From Shewanella psychrophila (GTDB taxonomy: Bacteria > Pseudomonadota > Gammaproteobacteria > Enterobacterales > Shewanellaceae), in the NCBI RefSeq assembly GCF_002005305.1, contig NZ_CP014782.1:1736001-1800000 (forward strand): DNA of 64,000 nucleotides, written 5' to 3'. A model generated the notes under the pieces. The model worked only from the letters and a program-made list of their open reading frames with translations, was not told where the DNA came from and did not search any database. Position numbers and translations under genes: made by a program. Within the stretch, counting starts at the first letter, position 1. The number at the start of each line of letters is the position of its first letter. Positions 26,293 to 35,825 of this stretch are shown one piece after another.

Positions 26293-27705
26293 ATGAACAA
26301 AAATAATTCTGATATCAATCCTAGTATCTCAGCAGCTATTCTTCCTACACCTGAGTTTTGTACATCTAAGCATTCGACATCGAACATAGATCTGGAATTT
26401 GATAAGCAGCACATCTGGCATCCCTATACTTCGATGAACAACGCCCTCCCCGCTTTCGGTGTAGTATCGGCAAAAGAGTGCGAGCTGACCTTAGATGATG
26501 GCCGTCAGCTTATCGATGGCACCAGCTCATGGTGGGCCTGCGTCCATGGTTACAGTCACCCCGTCATCATTGATGCAATGCAGGCACAGCTTAATAAACT
26601 GAGCCATGTGATGTTTGGTGGGATCACCCACCAGCCAGCGATAGAGCTGTCAAAAAAGTTAGTCGAGATGACCAGTGATAACCTGACTAAGGTGTTTTTG
26701 GCAGACTCGGGCTCTATTGCTGTCGAAGTGGCGCTTAAGATGGCGCTGCAATATTGGCAAGGACGAAATCAGCCACAGAAACAGCGTATTTTGACGGTAA
26801 AATGTGGTTATCACGGTGATACCTTTGCCGCCATGAGCATATGTGATCCTGAAGGTGGCATGCATACTATGTTCGGTGACTCTGTCACCCAGCATGAGTT
26901 TGTCAGTGCCCCAGAAGCTAGTTTTGGCGCCAGCTTTAATCCCGGCGAGCTCGACGAGATGCGATCAAAACTTGAAGCACAGCACCATGAAATTGCCGCT
27001 GTGATTATTGAGCCAATTCTACAGGGAGCCGGTGGTATGCGCTTCTATCACCCGGATTACCTAGCAGGCTTGCGTCAGCTTTGTGATGAATTTAAGGTGC
27101 TACTGATCCTTGATGAAATCGCCACAGGCTTTGGCCGCACAGGAAAAATGTTCGCCTATGAACACGCCAGAATAAATGGACAAGCCATCGAGGCCGATAT
27201 CCTCTGTTTAGGTAAAGCCTTAACCGGCGGTTATATCTCTCTTGCTGTAACTATGTGCAGTGATGAAGTCGCAAAAGGGATCAGTGACTCCCCGGCGGGT
27301 GTGTTTATGCATGGCCCCACCTTTATGGGAAATCCATTAGCCTGCTCTGCTGCTTGTGCAAGTTTAGATCTATTAGCAACCAATGAATGGCAAGGTCAAA
27401 TTAGTCGCATAGAGGCTCAGCTAAAATCTCAACTTGAAGAAGCGAAAAACTACCCGGAAGTGAAAGATGTACGGGTACTCGGTGGCATCGGCGTGATTGA
27501 GATGAACGCGACAGTCAATACCGCCGAGCTTCAGCAAAATTTTGTCGATTTAGGCGTCTGGATTAGGCCGTTTTCTAATCTGATTTATATCATGCCGCCC
27601 TATGTGATCACACCAGAGCAGCTGACTAAGCTAACCTCGGCGATGAAACAAGTCGCCAGCACAATTTTACCCTACAAGCATGAAGGTTTTATCAGTAATG
27701 GCTAA
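26293..27705 (+). CDS. bioA: Adenosylmethionine-8-amino-7-oxononanoate aminotransferase
   Basis: The 470-aa PLP aminotransferase makes 7,8-diaminopelargonate using SAM as amino donor. Motifs are HIWHPYTSM, DGTSSWWACVHGY, GYHGDTFAAMSICDP, LILDEIATGFGRTG and the PLP lysine in CLGKALTGGYISLAV. It has about 40 more N-terminal residues than E. coli BioA; no methionine lies between the first codon and the conserved core except near WHPYTSM, so the extension is probably real. Divergent from bioBFCD. A MITE-split terminator follows. Confidence 0.95.
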   Translation: MNKNNSDINPSISAAILPTPEFCTSKHSTSNIDLEFDKQHIWHPYTSMNNALPAFGVVSAKECELTLDDGRQLIDGTSSWWACVHGYSHPVIIDAMQAQLNKLSHVMFGGITHQPAIELSKKLVEMTSDNLTKVFLADSGSIAVEVALKMALQYWQGRNQPQKQRILTVKCGYHGDTFAAMSICDPEGGMHTMFGDSVTQHEFVSAPEASFGASFNPGELDEMRSKLEAQHHEIAAVIIEPILQGAGGMRFYHPDYLAGLRQLCDEFKVLLILDEIATGFGRTGKMFAYEHARINGQAIEADILCLGKALTGGYISLAVTMCSDEVAKGISDSPAGVFMHGPTFMGNPLACSAACASLDLLATNEWQGQISRIEAQLKSQLEEAKNYPEVKDVRVLGGIGVIEMNATVNTAELQQNFVDLGVWIRPFSNLIYIMPPYVITPEQLTKLTSAMKQVASTILPYKHEGFISNG

Positions 27706-27748
27706 CGTTATCTTCTACTCGATGATAATTCAGTAAGCGTTAAGCATT

Positions 27749-27976
27749 AAAAAAACCACCCTGAATAAGGGTAATGCCGATCACTTAGTCACTATTTTGC
27801 ATACATAATCACTTTTTATTCACTTTCTGAATTAACGGAATTTGTGTAGCAATCATTGACTAACAGCAGAACGAGTAAGGGCTACAGCCAGATTTAGATT
27901 AAATCCCCTGTAGCCCTTATTTTATCAATATTTTTTCTTAACTTACCGGCATTACCCTGAATAAGGGTGGTTTTTT
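27749..27976. terminator. Bidirectional terminator of bioA and the M4 protease gene, split by a MITE
   Basis: The arms AAAAAAACCACCCT (27749-27762) and AGGGTGGTTTTTT (27964-27976) are complementary. Removing the 183-bp element and one 13-bp duplication restores a stem with a GAATA loop and T-runs on both strands, suited to these convergent genes. The element now separates the arms by about 200 bases. Confidence 0.75.
27772..27954. mobile_element. 183-bp IS4-like MITE, copy 2
   Basis: 182 of 183 bases match copy 1 (1053-1235), in the same orientation. It is flanked by 13-bp direct repeats CCCTGAATAAGGG at 27759-27771 and 27955-27967. Ends and internal hairpin are as in copy 1. The near identity implies recent mobilisation by a transposase encoded outside the window. 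Confidence 0.88.
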
Positions 27977-28014
27977 GTTAATACCTATCGGTATCGATGA
28001 CGTTAGTGGTTAAT

Positions 28015-30354
28015 TTAAAAATTCACGACTTTATCATTTGAACATTCTGTATCAGATAGGCAGACCTTATAAGTAAAGCTGCTACCCGCTTCGCCGTGGA
28101 ACCTATCGGTATAGTGGGTATTTGTCGATGTACCTACCGCAGTTCCATCACGATAGACGGTGTAACTTTGAGCAAAGTCACCACTCCAATCCAGCGTCAC
28201 ACGAATTGTGCCTCGATTAGATATCTTGGCTCGGGTCACGGTCAAATCGATGGCAGCATCAGACACTTCAACTTCATAGGTCTGAGTCACGATTGTAGAG
28301 GCTCCGTCATCGTCGGTGACGGTTAGGCTAACATCGTAGCTCCCCGAATCAGTATAACTGTGAGTCGCATATTCTCCATTGGCCGATGTACCATCGCCGA
28401 AGTTCCAGCTCCAATCCGAAATATCACCATCACTGTCGGTACTGGTACTGGTAAATGTGGCATTCCCCCTATCAAAACTTGCCTCGAATGCGGCAACGGG
28501 CGCCTCATTGGGCAAATCAACGCCTTGGTAACTGCCTGTCAGGCTTACGCCATCAAATGCTTCCCAAGCATGTAACATCACCCAATATGTCCCTTCTTGG
28601 GCTGAATCGATTGAACATGTCTCTTCATTTCCTGACTCATAAGGGCGACAGTCATAATTATCAGATGATGGCACTTCACCAAATTTCACATAGAGATCAG
28701 CATCACCTGTTCCACCTGTGATAGCAAAGCTTAAATCTGTCGGCTGTGCACCGACTTCTAAGGTGTAATACGCTTTATTTCCTGTATTTCCTGAGACTTG
28801 TACCCCTGTACCGTTAATCAATATTTCCGGAGTGGGTTCTGGCTCAGGATCTGGCTCCACACACGCTTCAACCCCCACAGCAGTAAACGCAGCAAGTACA
28901 TCGGATTCACTGTAACCAAGATCAACAGCAGCACTCTTCACCCCACATGCCCCATCCCAGAATTTACTGTTAGCGGTCCAGTAAACTTGGTTGGCTCTAA
29001 CCATCACATCGAATGCCTTTCGAGTGTCCCAACCTGTGGTATTTGCTAAGGTGTAGAAGGCTTTATTAAATACTCCAGAGCTATGGTGCACATCGATACC
29101 ATCATAATAATCCGCCGCATTACCGATTGAATTACCATCTTGGGTAGGATCGGCCATATATCTTAACGCCCCTTCCCCTTTGAAAATTCCAGCGCCCACT
29201 AACCAGTCATTACTTCCAAGCATATAAAATTCTGCGGCTTCACCGGCCATATCTGAAAAGGCTTCATTCATGCCGCCAGAGCGATTAGCATATACAAGTC
29301 CAGAGTTTTGCTCGGTGAACCCATGGCTCACTTCATGAGCTGACACATCCAGGCTGACTAAAGGATAAAAGAAGTCTTTACCATCACCAAATGTCATGGC
29401 TGAACCATCCCAGAACGCATTCTCGTATTCAGTACCGTAATGCACGCGCATGGTTAATTTGAAGCTCAATGGCGCAGTGTTATACCAGTCGCTAAACATG
29501 TTATAGATGACGTTACCGAAAAAATGTGCATCGTTGAGCGGAGAGAAGGCACCGTTAATTTCCTTCACGGTATTGCGAGGACAAAGGTAGCTAAATGGCG
29601 TATTACCGCTGCTGCCATGATTAAGGTTAACAGTTGCTACGTTAGCCGAGTCCATGGTGCAGTTATCACCGGATTCAATCACATCTAAGAAGCCAAAATC
29701 AGTACCGTATTCGTATTGGCCAACTTTGTCGTTACCGCCGGGTCCGGTACCCAACTGTGTATGATTAAGGCCCTCCCAACGCTCGATAACGGCACCAGTT
29801 TTGGCATCCACAATAGTGAAAGGACGGCTGGGATTCGTACCATAAACCACATAGGAGGTGATATAGACCAGCCTCGGCTCACCCGATTTATCATGATAGA
29901 TCCACATGTCAGATTTAGGGTTGTTCGCATCAGACCTTATGCTTTTATTCGACTTCTGCTTCATCGAAATATCAAGTGCCTGCTCTGACGTTATTGTCGC
30001 TTTAACAAAACTTTCTGGTTTAGCTATATTTGCCAGAATCGAACCTTGTACCTGAGAATAAAGCCCCATATTAGATTTTGAGGCACTGACAGAATAACCA
30101 AATACTGGTATACCATAAAAATATTGCTGTAAACGTTGTTTAGTTCCTGACTTTCCCAGAGATATTTCCTTAGAGACTCTAAATTCACTGCCTTTCTCTG
30201 CAGAGATAACATTCTGAATATTATTACTGGCCGTGGTATTTATCAGGTTAGACACGTCAACTTTATTGGCTGCATATGCTGAACTAGCCATGGACGCCGA
30301 TACAGCGAGACAAACCAAAGACATTTTATTATTTAGCATTATTTTTTGACCCAT
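28015..30354 (-). CDS. Secreted M4 (vibriolysin-type) zinc metalloprotease with PPC and PKD domains
   Basis: The 779-aa secreted protease has a signal peptide (ending ASSAYA), then a propeptide of FTP/PepSY type (about 30-195). The M4 catalytic domain (about 200-500) has zinc motif HEVSHGF and GMNEAFSD with the third ligand. A Pro-Glu linker leads to a PPC domain (about 515-620), a PKD domain (about 625-705, WSWNFGDG) and a C-terminal FN3-like segment. ATG 30354 is the first ATG; ATG 30339 and TTG 30384 are alternatives. It lies just downstream of the aerolysin gene on the same strand; activation of that toxin is possible but unproven. Confidence 0.92.
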   Translation of the reverse strand: MGQKIMLNNKMSLVCLAVSASMASSAYAANKVDVSNLINTTASNNIQNVISAEKGSEFRVSKEISLGKSGTKQRLQQYFYGIPVFGYSVSASKSNMGLYSQVQGSILANIAKPESFVKATITSEQALDISMKQKSNKSIRSDANNPKSDMWIYHDKSGEPRLVYITSYVVYGTNPSRPFTIVDAKTGAVIERWEGLNHTQLGTGPGGNDKVGQYEYGTDFGFLDVIESGDNCTMDSANVATVNLNHGSSGNTPFSYLCPRNTVKEINGAFSPLNDAHFFGNVIYNMFSDWYNTAPLSFKLTMRVHYGTEYENAFWDGSAMTFGDGKDFFYPLVSLDVSAHEVSHGFTEQNSGLVYANRSGGMNEAFSDMAGEAAEFYMLGSNDWLVGAGIFKGEGALRYMADPTQDGNSIGNAADYYDGIDVHHSSGVFNKAFYTLANTTGWDTRKAFDVMVRANQVYWTANSKFWDGACGVKSAAVDLGYSESDVLAAFTAVGVEACVEPDPEPEPTPEILINGTGVQVSGNTGNKAYYTLEVGAQPTDLSFAITGGTGDADLYVKFGEVPSSDNYDCRPYESGNEETCSIDSAQEGTYWVMLHAWEAFDGVSLTGSYQGVDLPNEAPVAAFEASFDRGNATFTSTSTDSDGDISDWSWNFGDGTSANGEYATHSYTDSGSYDVSLTVTDDDGASTIVTQTYEVEVSDAAIDLTVTRAKISNRGTIRVTLDWSGDFAQSYTVYRDGTAVGTSTNTHYTDRFHGEAGSSFTYKVCLSDTECSNDKVVNF

Positions 30355-30850
30355 TGATTTATTAAAAAGATAGAATTTCTGCAAATACAGATATCCAAGT
30401 CATTTTCAACTCGATGATATTCATGTCGGTAAGTTTTTTGATTAAAAACCCATATAAACCTATACAAAACATAGATCTTTATATAATCAAAAACCAGAAA
30501 CCACATAAAACCAACAAATCGTTAACCATCATGCTATAGAGCTAAAAATACGTGCACAATCGGAAGAAAGAACTATCTTTGAGTAAATTTATGGCGCAAA
30601 AAATTGACAAGCGATAGAGAAATTGACGCTATAAGTGAGAATGGTTCATAATTTAAGTAGCTTAGTTAATATGACTCATTTATTTAAGCTATAAAAATAA
30701 TAAGATTTAATCCATTAATTCATTATAGACTTTTACATAAATCATATTTTAAGAGGGAATAACTCAGATAGACCAATTATTTAATTTACCCCAAACCATA
30801 AGGAATGGGGTAATAACTGTTTAATTACCAGCTTAAATTATTTAGCTCTG
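30355..30850. other. AT-rich non-coding stretch between aerolysin and the M4 protease
   Basis: About 500 bp, strongly AT-rich, with no credible gene. It presumably holds the protease promoter. No clear terminator for the toxin gene was found. Confidence 0.4.
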
Positions 30851-32317
30851 TTAGGGTTGAACTACAGGATTCACAGTCAATTCAACATTTTCGAAACCGA
30901 GTAAATCCATTTCATCTGCACTGAAGTTGATATCTTTAAGCTCTACCCCTTGTCCGCCGCTTCTCGAGCTATCAAGCTGACGAGTTTTAGGGTAACCAAT
31001 CTCGATATCACCAGCGAATTGGTTTTCAGCATAAAAATCGCCCGTAACTGAAGACTTTATTGGCCTTAGGACTCGCCCCAGCGTATTTTTCATGGTAGAT
31101 AAACCATATTCATCGATTGTCCATGACCAATCCCACCACTTGATCTCACCTGGGATATAACGCTTATCCCATTGGTAACTGATACTGCTAGCATTATCTT
31201 TCCACCGCCCAATGGTGAAAGTATGAGACTTGGTCGGACGATTTTCCGGATGAGTATGCCAAGCATTGCCTCCCCAACGTAAAAAACCATTTAAGGTCAA
31301 ATCATAACTGATATCGGCATCGAACTGATAAGGGTATGAAATACTTGATTTATAAATGGCTATCCTGATTGGAGTTGTCGAGTTGGCCGGTACCATAGGT
31401 CTAGCTTCAACCGACACACCGTTATTCTCAGATCCGCCAGTTTGAGAAGACCAAGACTGATTTGCCGCTATCTCAATTGAGATTTCAGTTTCTCCTACCA
31501 AAGGCCACTTAAACTTATTTTTTGTAGTGACTTTTTCACTTAAGCCATAAGTATCTGTTTTCGACCAGTTGCTGGCCGTGTCGTACCTTAATGTCACTAC
31601 CACCTGTTGAGGCGTATCTTCATGATTCACAGCATTGGCAGTAATCGTTTTAATCAGTTGCTTACCTGATTCGGTAATTTCTCCATGAGAAAAACCAGTA
31701 TGGTCCAGGGTGTACGCAAAGTTACTGACCCTAATGGATGTCTTTTCTCCACACCTGTAGCCGCTACAAGAACCTTGGTTATTACCTTGAATACGCCAAC
31801 TATCTCCCTCGCGGACAATATCCATATCTTCACCAACATAGTTGCTATGGTTACCACCGACCCAGGCATAGCCTAGGAAGTGAGCTAAATAACTAGCAGG
31901 CTGAACAAAATAATTTTGATCATGAACGAGTCGCCATTGCACATCCACTTCATCACCAGAGGGAATAGCACGCGTAGATAAAACTGGGATCGCATCAATA
32001 TCACTGTTTTTAGGGTAGCACCATGTATTATTTGCTGTGCCTGGCTTTATCTCACCGTAATATCCGGGCCCCATGATTACCCATTTATCGGCGAGACCGG
32101 ATATTTGCCATTTTCCCATTTTTGCAACAATTGCAGACTTAGCCGATTGGGCCTCATCACGTGTCACGGTGCGATAACCTTCTCCGCAGATCTCTGACCC
32201 AAGGTTAAATAGTTTCAATTGATCCGGATAGATAGGTTCTGGTGTATTAGCAGAAACCAGGAATGGCAAACATGCCATAGACAGAAATAATGTACTAATT
32301 GAACTTGATATTTTCAT
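30851..32317 (-). CDS. aerA: Proaerolysin-like pore-forming toxin
   Basis: The 488-aa protein is strikingly close to Aeromonas aerolysin over its length. It has a signal peptide ending FLVSA, the receptor-binding lobe (YPDQLKLFNLGSEICGEGYR), then KWQISGLADKWVIMGPGYYG, YLAHFLGYAWVGGNHSNYVG, CSGYRCGEKT, the pore-forming region NKFKWPLVGETEISIEIAAN and GFLRWGGNAWHTHPENRP. Both disulfide pairs are kept. The activation loop (about 440-455) is short, with KTRQLDSSRSGG, lacking the furin-type KVRRAR run. AAGGAG supports ATG 32317. It should be secreted as a soluble protoxin, cleaved near its C-terminus, and form heptameric pores. Confidence 0.95.
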   Translation of the reverse strand: MKISSSISTLFLSMACLPFLVSANTPEPIYPDQLKLFNLGSEICGEGYRTVTRDEAQSAKSAIVAKMGKWQISGLADKWVIMGPGYYGEIKPGTANNTWCYPKNSDIDAIPVLSTRAIPSGDEVDVQWRLVHDQNYFVQPASYLAHFLGYAWVGGNHSNYVGEDMDIVREGDSWRIQGNNQGSCSGYRCGEKTSIRVSNFAYTLDHTGFSHGEITESGKQLIKTITANAVNHEDTPQQVVVTLRYDTASNWSKTDTYGLSEKVTTKNKFKWPLVGETEISIEIAANQSWSSQTGGSENNGVSVEARPMVPANSTTPIRIAIYKSSISYPYQFDADISYDLTLNGFLRWGGNAWHTHPENRPTKSHTFTIGRWKDNASSISYQWDKRYIPGEIKWWDWSWTIDEYGLSTMKNTLGRVLRPIKSSVTGDFYAENQFAGDIEIGYPKTRQLDSSRSGGQGVELKDINFSADEMDLLGFENVELTVNPVVQP

Positions 32318-32799
32318 GTCGAACTCCTTTTCTAGATTCAATGCATTAAAAATTTATTTAGGAATGTACAATTATATTTCAATAAATAGATATTAGCTTT
32401 CGCTTATCCAAACTGTAAAAAAAACATTCCTCTGTCAAATAAAAACACCAAGGCGATACAAATTGAATCACACATTAATAATAAGATCCGCATTTGTTAA
32501 ATTGGCAAGAATTAACAATTAAAAAATTATTTAAGAATAATAATGAAAAAGACATGAAAACAATTAACCATTATTTTCAACACCTTGTAAATGTTAACTA
32601 ATTACAATCTGTAATTTATAGGTTAATTCATTTTAATTTAAACGGGAGTTAATCGATGGGGAGAGTCATGATGAAAGCATATACAAACGAGTTTTGTAAC
32701 AAACAAGGCATTAATGAATTGGATATTATATTGAATATTTATAGATAGTCATTCACTGAATCCAAGGGCTTAATGACTATAAACGTAGAATAAATCACC
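32318..32799. other. AT-rich stretch upstream of the aerolysin gene
   Basis: Very AT-rich and mostly non-coding; it must hold the toxin promoter. On the plus strand, ATG 32656 opens a 30-codon frame to 32748 with GGGAG 7 bp upstream. I do not call it a gene. Confidence 0.4.
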
Positions 32800-33000
32800 C
32801 TACCCGTTGACCATCTGCATCGCCAAGCGCTTATCTTGCCTTATAGCTTCTTTACGCTCCGCCCTTCTTTTTGTTGTAAATGCCGTAAGCGGATCCTTAT
32901 AATACTTAATTTCGAGGCCACTAAAGGTCGGAACCTCAACAGCATAGAGTCCCTGGGAAAAACTCACGCCTTCGGGTAACACTTTCATATTCATTTCCAC
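32800..33000 (-). CDS. Small hypothetical protein beside the molybdoenzyme operon
   Basis: A 66-codon frame starting at GTG 33000 (or ATG 32994) with AGGGGA just upstream. The product is basic toward its C-terminus (TKRRAERKEAIRQDKR), with no signal peptide or membrane segment. It lies about 150 bp after the hypothetical gene of the molybdoenzyme operon, same strand, and could be its last gene. I do not recognise the family. Confidence 0.4.
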   Translation of the reverse strand: MEMNMKVLPEGVSFSQGLYAVEVPTFSGLEIKYYKDPLTAFTTKRRAERKEAIRQDKRLAMQMVNG

Positions 33001-33152
33001 TAAGTCCCCTCAATGTACAGCTGTCTGAGTTGACCCACACAGGTATTTAGCTGAGAGAATATACTAAATAAATACAAAGATAAACACCTGTCTAGTCATC
33101 AGGTCACCCATCCTAGTGGTCAAACACCTATAAATGATATCAATTCAATCGC

Positions 33153-33596
33153 TTAATTAATACCAACCTTAGGCTGCTCTATCCTTGGTTTCCATTCCCA
33201 CCACTGCATCTGCTCGGCCTCTTGTTTGTCTATCTGTTTATCCGGTTTTTGCTGAGCAGCTTCCTCTTTGTCAGAGGTTTGCTTATAGGATCGGGTCTGA
33301 TAAATATCCCAGGTGATCAGATAATTAGGATCGGTCACTGTCACCCCCTCAACACTGGTGTGGAACCTTCCTTTAGGCGCAGTAAACCAACATGACAGAT
33401 CTGTGGGGATAAGGAACTGCTTACTTCCCGACTCTGAGCCCTCTTTTGCAAATAGCTCGATACCTATGCCTTTTTCTTCATCACTGGAACTGACTTTTCC
33501 CGCCAACAGAGACTGCTTGAGCATCTCTCCTTCGGCGTTAAAGTAGGTCAGTCCAATCAAGCAGGTCTTCTCTATGGTCGTTTCCAATGTCAGCAT
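33153..33596 (-). CDS. Hypothetical protein, third gene of the molybdoenzyme operon
   Basis: The 147-aa soluble protein has no signal peptide, and I do not recognise its family. It shows a beta-rich N-terminal half (CLIGLTYFNAEGEMLKQSLLAG, WFTAPKGRFHTSVEGVTVTD), then a charged Gln/Lys/Glu-rich linker (about 105-130) and a Trp-rich tail (MQWWEWKP). GAGGTG just before ATG 33596 fixes the start over the longer frame to 33629. It follows the DmsBC-like gene by 99 bp on the same strand, so it may be an accessory factor for the reductase. Confidence 0.65.
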   Translation of the reverse strand: MLTLETTIEKTCLIGLTYFNAEGEMLKQSLLAGKVSSSDEEKGIGIELFAKEGSESGSKQFLIPTDLSCWFTAPKGRFHTSVEGVTVTDPNYLITWDIYQTRSYKQTSDKEEAAQQKPDKQIDKQEAEQMQWWEWKPRIEQPKVGIN

Positions 33597-33695
33597 ACTC
33601 ACCTCGTTTATTTTTCTTATTCTTATCATGTTGGTATCTATTATTCTGGCTCTTTTACTGCGCAGCTCCCAACACTTGTTATCTGGCTTAATGGG

Positions 33696-35768
33696 TCAAC
33701 GGCACGGCACCACACCACAAGCCGGATTATCCGCTAAACCTATATCTCTGGCATGTTGCTCGAAGCCCTTATTTTTCCAGAAGAAGGCACCGGGCATAGT
33801 GGTGGGGATCACTAAGTTATAAAACAGGGCCCGACCGATGACGGCGCTAATGCAGTTAATCAAGGCGATAATTGACCAAGCAAGGAATGCCCACAGGCTA
33901 ACGCCTACAGACTCTGAAGTCGCTCCTTGAGTATTGAGTAAGCCTGATTCTCCCAAGCCCAGTAAGCTAAGGCCGGCAAAAATATTGAAGGCAAGCAGCA
34001 GGTTGCGCAGCTTATAGGTCTTACCAAAAGTGGTGCACTGAATGTAATGTGCCGCTCCGCCCTCATTTTCACTGGCATTGAGATCACGATTGTGACCTAT
34101 CAGACCCATGGTTTCGAGCGCCACACCAAATAACCATACTCCTCCCAGTAGCTGTAAAGCAGGTAATAGTGGCAGAGACAACACGGCCAGAGTGCTCAAA
34201 ATCATCACGCCACTCACCATAGATCCCAAGGACAAGCTGTTACCTAGGAAGCTGGTCACCGTTTGCCAATGATTCCAAAATGGTCGTGCCTTAATCTGAT
34301 AACACTGGTTCATGTAATACAGACCCGCAACACCAGAAATGCTGGCAAAAATGCCCGCCCCCAGAGTCAAGTTAGCCAAAGAAAAGGAACCGATAAACTT
34401 GGACAGACTGAGCCCGCCCCCAGAGATCAGTTGCTCATTAAACCAGGTATTCGTGGCTAGCAAGCACACGGCCATCAGACCGAGTCCAGCGCTGAACATG
34501 GCCAAGCCTAATCCTTCACGGCTCATGGGTGAATAACGCAGGTTATTAAAGCCGCGATAGAAACGAAAAGGTTTACCTAGGTGAGTCACACTCATAAATA
34601 GGCCAAAAGAGGTCATCGAAAGCGATGTGACCACCAGCAGCAACATCATATCTGAGGCCGCAAATAGCTCAAACAGCTCAACCCCACCCAAGGCCGCAAA
34701 AAAGGGGACGATGAACGTGCCCAGAGCAGCCTGAGCAAACAAGGTGAACAGCACCAAAGGATTCTCCCGACTGTTAAGCTTAGCCAGATTCCAGTGCTGC
34801 TGTTTACCCACTTTCTGATCTATCACAGGCTTATATTGGCCGTCTTCGCCCTTGTGGTATTTTACCGGCATAGAGTCGGTACGTGTCATCTCTTCCGGCA
34901 TCGTCTTGGTCTGTTGAAAGCGTATGTTGGGCCGAGTAATATCCGGTGACGGAAATCCAGGAATGCTGGTTTTACATTGCTGACGATTCTCCGGGGTATT
35001 TTCTATCACACCAAAGTCCAGCGCATTACCCACGCAAGCCGAGACACAAGCGGGTTTTAGCCCCACTTCCAATCGATCGACACACATATTGCACTTAGAA
35101 ACCCGACCTTTCACCGGATCTAATTGAGGTGCATTATAGGGACAGACCCAAGTGCAGTAACCACAACCAAAACAGGTTTCAGGATCTTGCAGTACAGCGC
35201 CATATTCCGCATGTTTAGTATAAGCTCGGGTCGGACAGCCTTTTAGACAGACAGGATCGTCACAGTGGTTACAGGCCATAGAGATATTCATCCGCTTATA
35301 ATCCGGATATGAGCCGCCCTCCACATAGCCGACCGAGCGAAATGCCAGATGAGCCGGCGTCTCATTTTTCTCGGCGCAGGCCGATTCACAGGCATGACAA
35401 CCGATACAGTTATCGGCGGTAAAGAAGAAACCATGCTGCTTATTACGATCCGGGTTAGTCCCCACCTCTGGATTGTCATTGATGAACATCGACCGCCCCA
35501 CAGGTTTATCGGTCAACTCCACTAAGTCGATGCGTTTACCGTAGCGATTTTCAATCTCACTTTCTGTTTTAGGTAGATAAGCGTAGGCCTGCTCTTGGGT
35601 GCGCACTTCCCAATGATTTGATCGCCCGAGCTGCTCTTCGCCTCTCTTGGGCAACGCATTCTTTTTTGTCATCTTTATGCCTGAGTCGGTCTCCGGGGTA
35701 AATTGTCCCACTGCCGCTTTACCACTCTCGCTGTGCAATTTTGTGCCTTCAGTTATCTGTGATGTCAT
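33696..35768 (-). CDS. Fused DmsB-DmsC electron-transfer subunit
   Basis: This 690-aa fusion has an N-terminal extension (about 1-110), then a four-cluster ferredoxin domain (about 115-260): CIGCHACESAC, CNHCDDPVCLKGC, CFGCGYCTWVC and CNMCVDRLEVGLKPACVSAC. From about 330 to the end is a DmsC-like integral membrane domain of about eight helices. No Tat or Sec signal precedes the ferredoxin part, so the clusters should face the cytoplasm. It should oxidise quinol and pass electrons to the NasA-like protein, whose gene ends 57 bp upstream. In DmsABC these two parts are separate proteins. Confidence 0.88.
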   Translation of the reverse strand: MTSQITEGTKLHSESGKAAVGQFTPETDSGIKMTKKNALPKRGEEQLGRSNHWEVRTQEQAYAYLPKTESEIENRYGKRIDLVELTDKPVGRSMFINDNPEVGTNPDRNKQHGFFFTADNCIGCHACESACAEKNETPAHLAFRSVGYVEGGSYPDYKRMNISMACNHCDDPVCLKGCPTRAYTKHAEYGAVLQDPETCFGCGYCTWVCPYNAPQLDPVKGRVSKCNMCVDRLEVGLKPACVSACVGNALDFGVIENTPENRQQCKTSIPGFPSPDITRPNIRFQQTKTMPEEMTRTDSMPVKYHKGEDGQYKPVIDQKVGKQQHWNLAKLNSRENPLVLFTLFAQAALGTFIVPFFAALGGVELFELFAASDMMLLLVVTSLSMTSFGLFMSVTHLGKPFRFYRGFNNLRYSPMSREGLGLAMFSAGLGLMAVCLLATNTWFNEQLISGGGLSLSKFIGSFSLANLTLGAGIFASISGVAGLYYMNQCYQIKARPFWNHWQTVTSFLGNSLSLGSMVSGVMILSTLAVLSLPLLPALQLLGGVWLFGVALETMGLIGHNRDLNASENEGGAAHYIQCTTFGKTYKLRNLLLAFNIFAGLSLLGLGESGLLNTQGATSESVGVSLWAFLAWSIIALINCISAVIGRALFYNLVIPTTMPGAFFWKNKGFEQHARDIGLADNPACGVVPCR

Positions 35769-35825
35769 TATCTCGTCCCCAGCCTTGAGTCTAAGGCTTC
35801 AAATTCGCAAAATTATTTCCTAGCG

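Noticed and set aside
32656..32748. 30-codon frame with GGGAG 7 bp upstream
   Set aside because: Short, AT-rich, no known family and no downstream gene it could lead; a good-looking ribosome binding site alone is not enough.
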